From: Flavobacteriaceae bacterium 3519-10
Lineage (GTDB): Bacteria; Bacteroidota; Bacteroidia; Flavobacteriales; Weeksellaceae
Length of the DNA: 64,000 nucleotides
Direction of reading: 5' to 3'
Assembly: GCA_000023725.1 (NCBI GenBank)
Contig: CP001673.1
Location: 2,366,342 to 2,430,341 of the forward strand
Part shown: positions 1-9,076 of the stretch, piece after piece
Layout: each line of letters begins with the position of its first letter
How positions within the stretch are numbered: position 1 is the stretch's first letter
The notes under the pieces: generated by a model
The model's database searches: none
What the model was told of the DNA's origin: nothing
The model's input: only the letters and a program-made list of their open reading frames with translations
Made by a program: the position numbers and the translations under genes

Positions 1-624
1 AGCCTGTTCGATTCTTCGCTTCAGCACAATTTTCACCAGGCTTCAAACCAGGGCGCGGATTACGATTTACGGCAGATTTTCGATGAAACCCTAACGCTGG
101 CAAACCCGCTCCTGTCGGTTACGGTGGTCGATAACCACGATACACAGCCACTTCAGGCACTTGAAGCACCCGTTGAATATTGGTTCAAACCACTTGCATA
201 TGCGCTGATTCTGCTGCGTGAAAACGGTTATCCGTGTGTTTTTTACCCCGATCTTTTCGGTGCGCACTACACCGATAAAGATGCCGAGGGAAACGACCGC
301 GAAATCTTCCTCAATAAAGTTGAAAAAATAGAAGAATTACTGAAAGCCCGTCAGCTCTTTGCCTACGGACCTCAGCGCGATTATTGGGAAGACGCCAACT
401 GCCTTGGCTGGGTTCGCGAAGGCGACGGTGAACATCCGGGGTGCGCTGTGGTGCTTAGCAACAAAGATGCTTACACAAAGCCAATGGAGATGGGCCTTAC
501 ATATGCCGGACAGAATTTTTACGATTATCTGGGATGGTTCCCGGAGCAGGTTACGATTGAAGAAAACGGTTGGGGAAACTTCCCGGTGCCCGCAGGAAAC
601 GTGAGTGTTTGGGTACCCGCCTAA
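1..624 (+). CDS. alpha-amylase, GH13 subfamily 5 type (C-terminal part; 5' end outside window)
   Basis: The reading frame is open from base 1, so the gene begins before the window. About 207 residues are visible. They hydrolyse internal alpha-1,4 bonds of starch, glycogen or maltodextrin. The VVDNHDTQP segment near base 126 matches conserved region IV of GH13, where the HD pair binds substrate and stabilises the transition state. It is followed by the WFKPLAYALILLR helix and YPCVFYPDLFG strand typical of cytoplasmic subfamily-5 enzymes. The end (ENGWGNFPV...VSVWVPA) is the small beta-sandwich domain C of this group. The catalytic nucleophile and acid lie upstream and are not visible. No secretion signal can be judged. 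Confidence 0.9.
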   Translation, partial: SLFDSSLQHNFHQASNQGADYDLRQIFDETLTLANPLLSVTVVDNHDTQPLQALEAPVEYWFKPLAYALILLRENGYPCVFYPDLFGAHYTDKDAEGNDREIFLNKVEKIEELLKARQLFAYGPQRDYWEDANCLGWVREGDGEHPGCAVVLSNKDAYTKPMEMGLTYAGQNFYDYLGWFPEQVTIEENGWGNFPVPAGNVSVWVPA

Positions 625-651
625 ATTTTTATTCAGCAGCATGGAGAGTGA

Positions 652-739
652 GCTTTTTTCCACCACACTACCGGCTTTCCACTGTATCCCGCAACCGCTG
701 TCGCGGCTTCGGGGATGCCGTTTCAATCCGGGCTAAAAG
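652..739. repeat. Bipartite intergenic repeat, copy A
   Basis: It begins with GCTTTTTTC at 652 and ends with CAATCCGGGCTAAAAG at 724-739. The same two end motifs, about the same distance apart, recur at 27149-27224, the 3' one with 15 of 16 identical bases. The middle differs and is GC-rich with short dyads. Both copies start about 30 bases after the stop codon of a plus-strand gene. The rest of 625-908 holds no convincing gene; small open frames there have no family resemblance. Confidence 0.5.
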
Positions 740-877
740 ATCATTTCCTCAACTTTTCAACGGACAGATTTTTCAAAGAAACGTCCTGAAATTTAGGTTC
801 AAAACCACCTTCAAATACAGCATAAAATTTTAGTATTATTTTATACTAATATTTTCTTATTTGAATGGTTTTATTGC

Positions 878-885
878 TATTTTTG
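878..885 (+). promoter_or_regulatory. -7 promoter box TATTTTTG for the radical-SAM gene
   Basis: TATTTTTG matches the Bacteroidetes TAnnTTTG box and lies 23 bases before the ATG at 909. A TTTG at 860-863 is nearer than the usual -33 spacing, so the upstream half is doubtful. Confidence 0.5.
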
Positions 886-908
886 CATCCACAATTTAAC
901 ATAATCAA

Positions 909-2165
909 ATGAATTTCGAGCGCATCCAGGAAAAACTGGAGATCCTTGCCGACGCTGCAAAGTACGATGTATCCTGCTCTTCGAGTGGCGGAACCCGAAA
1001 AAATAAAGGCGGGCTGGGCAACAGCCATGCTTCGGGGATTTGCCATACTTATACCGAAGACGGCCGATGCGTTTCGCTGCTCAAAATTCTGCTCACAAAT
1101 CACTGTATTTACGATTGCGCCTACTGTGTTTCGAGAAAAACAAATGACGTTAAACGTGCCGCGTTCACTGTTGAAGAAGTAGTGGAACTCAGCATCAATT
1201 TTTACCGCAGAAATTATATTGAAGGTCTTTTTCTGAGTTCAGGCATTTTTAAAGATTCAGACACCACGATGGAAAGACTCGTTCGGGTGGCAAAAAAACT
1301 CAGGCTCGAACATAATTTTAACGGTTACATCCACCTGAAATCAATTCCCGGCGCCAGCGATGAATTGATGAAAGAAGCAGGATTGTATGCGGACCGACTC
1401 TCAATCAACATCGAAATCCCAACCGAAAAAGGACTCAAACTCCTCGCACCCGATAAGTCGCATTCTGAAATGATCAAACCGATGACTTTGGTTAAAAATG
1501 AACTTATCCTATACAAAGAAGAAAAGAAAATTTTCCGCAAAGTGCCAAAATTTTCTCCCGCAGGCCAGTCAACGCAGATGATTGTGGGCGCCACCAATGA
1601 AACCGATCTGAAAATTATTAAAGTAGCCGATCATTTTTACCAGAATTTCAACTTAAAGCGGGTTTATTATTCGGGATACGTGCCAGTTTTGGAGGACAGC
1701 CGCTTACCTTCGATTCATTCTCAGGTTCCAATCCAACGCGAAAACCGACTTTATCAGGCGGATTGGCTGATGCGTTTTTACGGTTTTGAAGCCAACGAAA
1801 TCCTCGATCCCACAAATCCTTTTCTCGATCTTGAAATCGATCCGAAACTTGCCTGGGCACTGCGGAACCGTGAACAGTTTCCGGTAAACATCAACACCGC
1901 AACCAAAGAAATGATTTTGCGCGTTCCCGGAATCGGCACAAAATCTACGGACAAAATTCTGATGGCAAGAAGATTCCAGAAACTCAACCTAGAAAATTTA
2001 AAGAAAATGGGCGTCGCAATAAACCGAGCAAAATATTTTGTTGAATTTGAGAGCACGAATGTTTTCAACCGCCTGATCGATGAGCAGAATTTCCGCAAAA
2101 TAATTCTTTCGGGAATGAAATCGAAATATCAAAATCCTTTTTCAGAACAGCTTTCTCTGTTTTAA
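909..2165 (+). CDS. putative DNA modification/repair radical SAM protein (TIGR03916-like)
   Basis: The 418-residue protein carries the radical-SAM cluster motif CIYDCAYC (C-x3-C-x2-C) around residues 68-75, which would bind a 4Fe-4S cluster and cleave S-adenosylmethionine. A helix-hairpin-helix-like segment (VNINTATKE...VPGIGTKS) near residues 325-345 suggests DNA contact. This layout fits the family called putative DNA modification/repair radical SAM protein, whose reaction is unknown. The next gene starts 6 bases later and is the partner usually found beside it, so the two form an operon. The N-terminal Ser/Gly-rich stretch (CSSSGGTRKNKGG) is a hallmark of the family. Family assignment is by recall of conserved motifs, not by search. 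Confidence 0.85.
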   Translation: MNFERIQEKLEILADAAKYDVSCSSSGGTRKNKGGLGNSHASGICHTYTEDGRCVSLLKILLTNHCIYDCAYCVSRKTNDVKRAAFTVEEVVELSINFYRRNYIEGLFLSSGIFKDSDTTMERLVRVAKKLRLEHNFNGYIHLKSIPGASDELMKEAGLYADRLSINIEIPTEKGLKLLAPDKSHSEMIKPMTLVKNELILYKEEKKIFRKVPKFSPAGQSTQMIVGATNETDLKIIKVADHFYQNFNLKRVYYSGYVPVLEDSRLPSIHSQVPIQRENRLYQADWLMRFYGFEANEILDPTNPFLDLEIDPKLAWALRNREQFPVNINTATKEMILRVPGIGTKSTDKILMARRFQKLNLENLKKMGVAINRAKYFVEFESTNVFNRLIDEQNFRKIILSGMKSKYQNPFSEQLSLF

Positions 2166-2171
2166 CTGCTA

Positions 2172-2936
2172 ATGACGACTTTAGTTTACGACGGTTCATT
2201 TGGCGGCCTGCTGACAGCGGTTTTTGAAGTATTCGAATACCGTTTCCATCTGGCGGAAATAATCAGCAAAGAAAATTTTCATAACGAGACTTTCTTTTCG
2301 GAAGTTCACGAAGTTTTAACAGACGAAAACAAAGCCGACCGCGTCACAAAAAAACTCGAAAAAAATTTAGGAAAAAGCGGCGTCAAGCAGTTGTTGCTGG
2401 TCTATCTCTCCGAAATGCCAAATTCCGGAAACTTAATTCTTTCGGCCGTGCGCCAATCCATTAAAAATCCTGAGCAAAATATCCTTCAAAATTTTGGTGA
2501 TCGAGACATCATGGACATTGCGAAGATATGCAAAAGCATGAGCCGCGAAATTCACCGCTTGCATGCTTTTGTACGTTTTGAAAAACTGGAGGACGGGATG
2601 TTCTTTGCAAAAGTGGAACCCGATTTCAATGTATTGGCGGTGGGTTTCAAATTTTTCCGAGACCGGTATGCCGACCAGAAATGGATGATTTATGATCTGA
2701 AAAGGAAATTCGGCGTCATTTATGATTTAAACTCCACCGAGTTTTTTTATCCCGAAAATGATCAGTTATATGCTTTAGAAAACTCGCGCAACATGCATCA
2801 TGACGAGGAAAAAAAATACAGCCGGCTGTGGCAGCGTTATTTTACCAAAACAAATATCGTGGAACGAAAAAACATGAAGCTGCACATACAGCACGTCCCG
2901 AAACGTTACTGGAAATATCTTACCGAAAAATTTTAG
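2172..2936 (+). CDS. TIGR03915 family putative DNA metabolism protein (DUF4130)
   Basis: This 254-residue protein opens with TTLVYDGSFGGLLTAVFEVFE, the signature of the family that is genetically linked to the radical-SAM protein upstream. It starts 6 bases after that gene's stop, implying translation from one transcript. Related proteins in other bacteria are fused to a uracil-DNA-glycosylase-like domain; here the length and ending (HVPKRYWKYLTEKF) show only the core module, so no glycosylase domain is present. A central basic segment (CKSMSREIHRLHAFVRFEK) and the DRYADQKWMIYDLKRKFGV segment are characteristic. The biochemical role is unknown; DNA repair or modification is inferred from family context. 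Confidence 0.85.
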   Translation: MTTLVYDGSFGGLLTAVFEVFEYRFHLAEIISKENFHNETFFSEVHEVLTDENKADRVTKKLEKNLGKSGVKQLLLVYLSEMPNSGNLILSAVRQSIKNPEQNILQNFGDRDIMDIAKICKSMSREIHRLHAFVRFEKLEDGMFFAKVEPDFNVLAVGFKFFRDRYADQKWMIYDLKRKFGVIYDLNSTEFFYPENDQLYALENSRNMHHDEEKKYSRLWQRYFTKTNIVERKNMKLHIQHVPKRYWKYLTEKF

Positions 2937-2998
2937 AGCCAGGCTGATTAAACTGAAATTTTAGGAAATCTTTAAGACAACTCATCAGCGTCTTTCAG

Positions 2999-3006
2999 TA
3001 AATTTG
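2999..3006 (+). promoter_or_regulatory. -7 promoter box TAAATTTG for the alcohol dehydrogenase
   Basis: TAAATTTG matches TAnnTTTG and lies 35 bases before the ATG at 3042, in the 105-base gap after the DNA-metabolism gene. Confidence 0.55.
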
Positions 3007-3041
3007 ACGGTTATTCAAAACTTTAAAAAAAATATAAATTC

Positions 3042-4100
3042 ATGAGCAATACACAGGTAAAAGCTTTCGGCACCGAAGCAAAAGATAAAGACTTGGAGCT
3101 GATGCAGATCGAGCGCCGCGAAGTACGACCAACAGACATCGAAATTGAGATACTTTACTGCGGCGTTTGCCACAGCGATTTACATACTGCCCGCAACGAT
3201 TGGGGCGGCACAAAATATCCATCGGTTCCTGGGCACGAAATTGTGGGCCGAATTACTAATGTTGGCGCGGAAGTAACCAAATTTAAAGTGGGCGATCTTG
3301 CCGGCGTTGGCTGCCTCGTTGATTCGTGCCGCGAGTGCGAAAGCTGCAAAAAAGACCTTGAGCAATATTGCCTTAACGGTTCCGTCGGAACCTATAACGG
3401 GAAAGACCAGTTTCTTGGCGGCCACACTTTCGGAGGTTATTCGGAAAAAGTGGTTGTGGATGAGGCTTTCGGACTGCACATTCCGGAAAACTTAGACTTA
3501 AAGGCTGTAGCTCCGTTATTGTGCGCAGGCGTAACAACGTGGTCACCACTGAAACACTGGGACGTAAAAGAAGGCAGCAAAGTGGCTGTAGTAGGACTTG
3601 GAGGCCTTGGTCACATGGCGATTAAACTGGCTAAAGGACTCGGCGCGGAAGTTACTTTGTTTTCGCGAAGCCCCGATAAAATTCAGGATGCCTTGGATCT
3701 GGGAGCAGATCACGTGGTAATTTCAACCTACGAAAACGAAATGAAAGCGGTAAAAGGGAAATTCGACCTCATCATCGACACCGTTCCTTACGACCACGAC
3801 ATCAATCCTTATATTACGACGTTAAACATCAGCGGAACGATCGTATTGGTAGGGTATCTGGGCAAAATGGAAGACCTTCTTTTCACCGTACCACTGATTG
3901 TTGGGCGGAAATCTGTAGCAGGTTCCGTAATTGGCGGCATCAAAGAAACGCAGGATATGCTCGATTTTTGCGGCGAGCACAACATTCTTCCCGAAATTGA
4001 AATGATCAAAATGCAGGACATCAACCAGGCCTACGAGCGTATGCTGAAAAGCGATGTACGTTACCGTTTTGTAATTGATATGCAAAGTTTAAAGAACTAA
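3042..4100 (+). CDS. zinc-dependent NAD(P)-dependent alcohol/aldehyde dehydrogenase
   Basis: The 352-residue protein is a medium-chain dehydrogenase that interconverts alcohols and aldehydes in the cytoplasm. CGVCHSDLH provides the catalytic zinc cysteine, PGHEIVG the zinc histidine, and the C-x2-C-x2-C-x7-C set in CRECESCKKDLEQYC the structural zinc. The Rossmann motif is VVGLGGLGHMAIKLA; the following FSRSPDK loop lacks the acidic residue of NAD enzymes, which favours NADP(H), as in the YahK/cinnamyl-alcohol group. It stands alone with its own promoter box and a terminator, so it is monocistronic. The physiological substrate cannot be told from sequence. Confidence 0.88.
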   Translation: MSNTQVKAFGTEAKDKDLELMQIERREVRPTDIEIEILYCGVCHSDLHTARNDWGGTKYPSVPGHEIVGRITNVGAEVTKFKVGDLAGVGCLVDSCRECESCKKDLEQYCLNGSVGTYNGKDQFLGGHTFGGYSEKVVVDEAFGLHIPENLDLKAVAPLLCAGVTTWSPLKHWDVKEGSKVAVVGLGGLGHMAIKLAKGLGAEVTLFSRSPDKIQDALDLGADHVVISTYENEMKAVKGKFDLIIDTVPYDHDINPYITTLNISGTIVLVGYLGKMEDLLFTVPLIVGRKSVAGSVIGGIKETQDMLDFCGEHNILPEIEMIKMQDINQAYERMLKSDVRYRFVIDMQSLKN

Positions 4101-4125
4101 ACAGTATTTATTTAGCGATCTAAAT

Positions 4126-4157
4126 AATCCGGCGGAAATATTTTCTGCCGGATTTTT
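4126..4157 (+). terminator. Rho-independent terminator after the alcohol dehydrogenase
   Basis: Perfect 8-bp stem AATCCGGC/GCCGGATT (4126-4133 with 4147-4154), 13-base loop, then a T run. Confidence 0.7.
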
Positions 4158-4237
4158 AATTTAAAATTTCGCTCTATTATTCATCGCCACCGATTTGAGT
4201 AAATCTGTTAATTTCTCATAATTGTAGATAAAAAACC

Positions 4238-4245
4238 TACATTTG
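4238..4245 (+). promoter_or_regulatory. -7 promoter box TACATTTG for the T9SS surface protein
   Basis: TACATTTG fits TAnnTTTG. It lies 19 bases before the ATG at 4265, giving a very short leader, and argues for ATG 4265 rather than the in-frame GTG at 4259. Confidence 0.55.
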
Positions 4246-4264
4246 TGTTGATTTTAATGTGCCC

Positions 4265-7200
4265 ATGAAAAAACTTTTACCCTTTTTATTTATTTTTATT
4301 TATTCTGCTTTTTCAGCCCAGCTTGACAGGGAACACTGGTTTGCTCCGATGTATGACGGGCAAAGCAATACAGGCCCTTCGCAGTTTTTACACCTCTCAA
4401 CCAATGAAACTGTTCCCTTTAACGTAAATGTTTACAGCAATAACGTGGTGGTTTACCAGCGCACGATAAGCAAAGGAAGCCCGGCAATAATCAGCATAGC
4501 CCGGCATTATATTATCACCACTTCAACTTCGGATTTACACAGGGTCGGCACCAAAGGCCTTTATGTAAAGGCGGACAAACCGTGCTTTGCGAACCTTCGT
4601 TTTAAAGTGACTAACCACGCTGAAATCATTACATCCAAAGGCACCGCAGGGATCGGTAAGAAATTTTACACCGTAATGGCGCCTAATCTCCAGGGTTCTT
4701 CCAACCTTGGTGCCTCAGCAAGTTTCTTAGCCACAGAAGACAATACCTTAGTGACGGTAAATAATTTTAAAAAGGTACTTACCTTTAATAGTTATGGATC
4801 TGCCGCCAGCTTCACTTTCACATTAAACAAAGGGCAATCTTATATTATCGACGGCAGGGCGGCCAACATGAATAACCGCGACGGATTAATTGGCGCCACC
4901 GTTACGGCCGACAAACCAATCTCCATGAGCAATGGAAATTTTAACGGTCAGTACGCGACGTCTGACACCAGCGAAGGATCGGATATTTTGATGGATCAGT
5001 CGGTTCCTGTTGATAAACTGGGGGATGAGTTCGCGATCGTAAAAGGGTACGGAGAGATAGGAAACAATATGGAAGGAGCTGTTGTGGTTGCAACCGAAAA
5101 CAACACCGCGATCTACCTTAACGATTCCGCAACACCTTTTGCTACACTTGCTGCAGCCGGAGATTTTTATGTTATCAATGAAATAAATTACGTCAACCGT
5201 GGGAACGATCATTATAACCTCCGTATAAAAACCGACAAGAATGTGTATGTCTATCAGCTGCTTGGCGGCGTGAAGGACGGCGACGCGTTTCTTGCAACCG
5301 GCGGCATGAACTATATACCACCACTGAACTGTTATTTACCAAAAAGAATTGATGAGATCAGCAACATCAATAAAATTGCGTTAAGCGATCCCACCGAATA
5401 CTTTCTTACCAAACTGAATATAATCACTGCGAAAGGTGCGGTTGTAAAAGTTAACGGTGTAGTGCCTGACCCCGAATTTGGTCCTTTTGAAACATCGAAT
5501 ATCCCAACCGACCAGGAATGGGTAACCTACTCTATCCCCGGTGTTACGGGTAATATCACGATCGAATCTGATAAAGCAGTAACCGCCGGAATCGCAAGTG
5601 GTAATGCGGCGTTCGGCTATGGTGGCTACTTCGCAGGATTTTCTGCGATTCCGCTTATTTTAAAAACCGAAGGCGACTGTTTACCCGGCGTGAAACTTGA
5701 GGTTACAGCAGGTTTCGATTCTTATGAATGGCTGATTAAAAACACCGACGGCACCTACAGCCCGGCTCCCGGGGTTAATAACACGTATACCTACGAGCCA
5801 CCGCAGGCGGGTATCTATGCGGTTAGGGTGAAACAGGGAACCTGTGAGGAAATACAGACTCAGGATTTTAAATTTTACAACTGTACAACGTACACCAACA
5901 CCGATTACGATTCGTGTGGTACTGAAACTATAACGCCTACATTTTCACTGAGCACGCAGGCTGTAAACCCGTCGACCGTCACTTTAGTAACCCCGCCAAC
6001 CAAAGGAACCGTAACGATTGCCGCGAGCGGCGTAATTACTTATACTGCAAACCCTGGTGCGTCGGGCTTAGATACTTTTAAATATTCGTTCTGCGGTACT
6101 GGTGCAATTCCCGACTGTGAAACCGCACAAGCAAGTATCTTCATGATTGAGAAAAGAGACGATGCCATACTGCAGGAATGTTCGACAAACGGCATTGCGG
6201 TTTATAACCTCACGCTGGCTAACGTAACATCAGACAACACTTTAACGAAGAGCTATTTCACTACCCAAAATGGTGCTCAGAACAACGTTGCTGCTGAGCA
6301 GATCTCAGACTTTACCAGTTACAGTTCGGGCGATACCTCCGTTTATGTACGGCTGGTTAACAGCAAGGGCTGTATCTCGGTGGCCAAAATTCAGCTTAAG
6401 GCAAAACTTGCTCCCGAAGTAATGGCCGAACTGTACACAAAACTCCACTGCGACGAAGATGTCGACGGTAAAATAGACGGAATCTACAAAGTTGATTTAA
6501 GTACCGTTACCCCGATTGTTTTAGTACAGGCATCAGATTTTACAGTGCGTTATTACAATGACGGACCCAGCGCAACTGCAGGTCTTAACAATAATATTAC
6601 AGGAATCTTAGAGTTTGCGGCCAACCGTTCTGTTTGGATCAGGGTGGATGCCCCCAATGGCTGCCCTACTGTTATTAAAGAAATTCAGCTGAAAACGGGA
6701 ACGCCAACTCCACTCATCAGTCAGATTGTTTCTGAATTAGTTTGCGATTTAGATTTAGATAATTCTGAATCTGTAAATCTTCAAGATTATATTCCGTTAT
6801 TCACGGCCGGCACCGCAACCGCGACCTATCACACCACGTTGACCGATGCACAAAATAACCAGAACGCTATCGGTGCCAATCAAAATGTTACTGCCAACAG
6901 TTCCTACTTCTACCGGATAACGGTTGCGGGATCCTGCGCAAGTATCGGAACCCTGAACCTGCAGCTCTCAGCCGGAACTCCTTCCACTACATTACCGGCC
7001 TCAGTAACCATCTGTGAAGGAGCGACTACCACCTTAAATGTGGGCTCGGGTTTTACTGCAATCTCTTGGAGCACCGGCGCATCGACACCAACGATAATTG
7101 TGGGGGCGGGAAGCTACTGGGTAGATTTAACCAATGCTTCGGGATGCGTGTACAGACAAAACGTGTCGGTTTTGGATGCTCCGAAACCCAACTGGAATGT

Positions 7201-8413
7201 CGCCGCGTACAACGCCGTTCATTGTGATGAAGACTTTGACGGCATCATTAAAATTGATCTTTTAACCGTAACACCGGTTATTTTACCCAACCACATTGCG
7301 TTTACGGTAGAATATTTTGCGGACCCGGCTTACACCACTCCACTTCCTGACAACTGGTCTTACTCAGCAGATACAACGGTTTATGTACGCGCAACTTCGG
7401 CCTTTTGTCCGACCACATTCGCGCAGATTGATTTCAAAACCGGAACTTCGTTGCCACTCACGATGCTCACTGCAACTACTACAGTTTGTGACAATGACCT
7501 CAGCGGTTCGGAAAGTGTTAATCTTGCCGATTACATTAATTTATTTACCACAGCGACAGGGGTTTCAGTTAAATATTTTGATCATCTAACTGATGCGCAA
7601 AGCAACAGTCCAGGCTCAGAAATAAACGCTACACAAACCATCATCGGCAATAAAACATTCTACTACAGATTTTCGAAAACTGATTTTTGCGATGTTATCG
7701 GCACGTTAAACATCACTTTTAAGCAACCTAAAAAATCAACAGTTCTGGCTGATCAGCAGATTTGTCCTGAAGCAACTACTACCCTGAACGCAGGTCCCGG
7801 CTTCGACGGATATTTATGGAGCACAGGTGAAACCACTCGTTCAATTACTGTTCCCGTTGGCGAATATTGGGTTGAACTTACCTCGAACGGCTGCGTTTAC
7901 AGACAAACGGTTTCCGTAACCGCTGTTGCTCTGCCCGAAATCGTAAGTATTGACATTAAAGGAAGCACGGTTACAATAACGGCAACCGGCGGAAATTCAC
8001 CGTATCAGTACGCGATAGATAACCACAACTATCAGTCTTCAAACGTTTTCACCAATGTCGTCGGCGGTGACCATACGGTATATGTAATTTCTGCAGACAA
8101 CTGTAAAGCAGTTTCTTCAGATTTCAATGTGATTCAGCGATTTAACGTAATCACACCGAATGGTGACGGTAAAAATGACATTCTGGATTATTCAGGTCTG
8201 CTGAAAAAAGCCGAACCCTATCTGGTAATTTTCGACCGCCGCGGACAGACGGTTTTCACAGGATCGAGCACCAACCGGTTTACCTGGGACGGAAAGATCT
8301 CCGGCAGAGCACTGGAGAGCGGAAGTTACTGGTACGTAATGAAGTGGATTGAGCCAGGATTTACCTCTGTAACCGAATACAGCGGCTGGATCCTTGTAAA
8401 AAACCGTAATTAA
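4265..8413 (+). CDS. T9SS type B sorting domain protein with IgGFc-binding-like N-terminal domain
   Basis: A 1382-residue exported protein. The signal peptide (KKLLPFLFIFIYSAFSA, cut before Q) is clear from ATG 4265. Residues ~150-480 resemble the IgGFc-binding N-terminal domain (repeated A-D-K-P-I/C strands, ending MNYIPPLNCYLPKRI). Then come a Cys-containing Ig-like region, a cadherin-like segment with PPTKGTVTI and YTANPG, and a large tandem duplication. The last ~90 residues (FNVITPNGDGKNDIL...RGQTVF...TWDGK...GSYWYVMKW) are the gliding-motility-associated CHU_C domain that directs export through the type IX system as a type B cargo. It is probably an adhesin or matrix protein; the ligand is unknown. 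It is flanked by its own promoter box and a terminator. Confidence 0.9.
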   Translation: MKKLLPFLFIFIYSAFSAQLDREHWFAPMYDGQSNTGPSQFLHLSTNETVPFNVNVYSNNVVVYQRTISKGSPAIISIARHYIITTSTSDLHRVGTKGLYVKADKPCFANLRFKVTNHAEIITSKGTAGIGKKFYTVMAPNLQGSSNLGASASFLATEDNTLVTVNNFKKVLTFNSYGSAASFTFTLNKGQSYIIDGRAANMNNRDGLIGATVTADKPISMSNGNFNGQYATSDTSEGSDILMDQSVPVDKLGDEFAIVKGYGEIGNNMEGAVVVATENNTAIYLNDSATPFATLAAAGDFYVINEINYVNRGNDHYNLRIKTDKNVYVYQLLGGVKDGDAFLATGGMNYIPPLNCYLPKRIDEISNINKIALSDPTEYFLTKLNIITAKGAVVKVNGVVPDPEFGPFETSNIPTDQEWVTYSIPGVTGNITIESDKAVTAGIASGNAAFGYGGYFAGFSAIPLILKTEGDCLPGVKLEVTAGFDSYEWLIKNTDGTYSPAPGVNNTYTYEPPQAGIYAVRVKQGTCEEIQTQDFKFYNCTTYTNTDYDSCGTETITPTFSLSTQAVNPSTVTLVTPPTKGTVTIAASGVITYTANPGASGLDTFKYSFCGTGAIPDCETAQASIFMIEKRDDAILQECSTNGIAVYNLTLANVTSDNTLTKSYFTTQNGAQNNVAAEQISDFTSYSSGDTSVYVRLVNSKGCISVAKIQLKAKLAPEVMAELYTKLHCDEDVDGKIDGIYKVDLSTVTPIVLVQASDFTVRYYNDGPSATAGLNNNITGILEFAANRSVWIRVDAPNGCPTVIKEIQLKTGTPTPLISQIVSELVCDLDLDNSESVNLQDYIPLFTAGTATATYHTTLTDAQNNQNAIGANQNVTANSSYFYRITVAGSCASIGTLNLQLSAGTPSTTLPASVTICEGATTTLNVGSGFTAISWSTGASTPTIIVGAGSYWVDLTNASGCVYRQNVSVLDAPKPNWNVAAYNAVHCDEDFDGIIKIDLLTVTPVILPNHIAFTVEYFADPAYTTPLPDNWSYSADTTVYVRATSAFCPTTFAQIDFKTGTSLPLTMLTATTTVCDNDLSGSESVNLADYINLFTTATGVSVKYFDHLTDAQSNSPGSEINATQTIIGNKTFYYRFSKTDFCDVIGTLNITFKQPKKSTVLADQQICPEATTTLNAGPGFDGYLWSTGETTRSITVPVGEYWVELTSNGCVYRQTVSVTAVALPEIVSIDIKGSTVTITATGGNSPYQYAIDNHNYQSSNVFTNVVGGDHTVYVISADNCKAVSSDFNVIQRFNVITPNGDGKNDILDYSGLLKKAEPYLVIFDRRGQTVFTGSSTNRFTWDGKISGRALESGSYWYVMKWIEPGFTSVTEYSGWILVKNRN
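6434..7930 (+). repeat. In-frame tandem duplication inside the T9SS protein
   Basis: Two blocks with a 774-base (258-codon) period start at 6434 and 7208. Each has, in order, an HCDEDxDG segment, a VCDxDLxxSESVNLxDYIxLFT segment with LTDAQ(N/S)N, and an ATTTLNxGxGF...WSTGxxT...YWVxLT...GCVYRQ segment. They have diverged to roughly half identity by eye, so the duplication is old. Confidence 0.85.
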
Positions 8414-8419
8414 CAAACA

Positions 8420-8447
8420 AAAACCTGAATCGCATGATTCAGGTTTT
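8420..8447. terminator. Bidirectional terminator between the T9SS gene and coaE
   Basis: Perfect 12-bp stem AAAACCTGAATC/GATTCAGGTTTT with a GCAT loop lies between two convergent genes. A/T runs on both sides let it serve either strand. Confidence 0.8.
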
Positions 8448-8465
8448 GTTATTTTAAGAGAAATT

Positions 8466-9062
8466 TTAATCCGGCAGGCCTGCGAGTTTCATCAGCATCC
8501 TGTCGGTTTCTTCTTTCAGCCCGGCCAGATCTGTATTATTATAGATCACAAAATCTGCGAGCTTCACCTTATCCTTTTCCGGCATCTGTTTTTGAATTAC
8601 AGCTTCAACTTCGCGATAAGTTTTGCCGTCGCGCTCCATAACGCGTTTAATCCTGATGTTGTCTTCAGCGGTTACAAGAACCGATTTGTAGCAGGTTTTA
8701 TGCAAATCCAGCTCGAAAAGCAGCGCGGTTTCCTTAAAGATAAATGCGGTGTTTTGTTTTGCTGTCCAACTTTCAAAATCAATTTTCACAGCAGGATGAA
8801 TCAGAGCGTTTAATTTCAAAAGGAGTTCGCTGTTCTGGAAGACGATTCCCGAAACATATTTTCTGTCGTAAAGACCGTTTCCATCATATGATTTATCTCC
8901 CAAAAGCGCCAAAATGCGGCGTTTGAGGTCTTCATCATCATTCACAATTTCCTTTGCACGGTCGTCGGAATAATAAACAGGGAAATCTAAATCCTCTATG
9001 AATTTCGCGACCGTAGTTTTGCCCGAACCTATTCCGCCGGTTAAACCGATGATTTTATTCAT
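8466..9062 (-). CDS. coaE: dephospho-CoA kinase
   Basis: The 198-residue enzyme phosphorylates the ribose 3'-OH of dephospho-CoA with ATP, the last step of coenzyme A synthesis, in the cytoplasm. The P-loop GLTGGIGSGKTT is at residues 6-17. The DDRAKEIV segment near residues 33-40 contains the conserved Asp that acts on the substrate, and TAEDNIRIKRVMERDGKT is the lid/base-recognition region. Length is normal for the family (about 200). It ends close to a bidirectional terminator and starts 14 bases after the MBL hydrolase gene, so both are probably on one transcript. Confidence 0.93.
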   Translation of the reverse strand: MNKIIGLTGGIGSGKTTVAKFIEDLDFPVYYSDDRAKEIVNDDEDLKRRILALLGDKSYDGNGLYDRKYVSGIVFQNSELLLKLNALIHPAVKIDFESWTAKQNTAFIFKETALLFELDLHKTCYKSVLVTAEDNIRIKRVMERDGKTYREVEAVIQKQMPEKDKVKLADFVIYNNTDLAGLKEETDRMLMKLAGLPD

Positions 9063-9076
9063 AACTGATGATTGAT

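Noticed and set aside
652-739. Repeat copy A as a plain terminator of the amylase gene
   Set aside because: It lacks a clean stem followed by a T run and shares its ends with another locus, so a repeat is the better reading, although termination here is not excluded.
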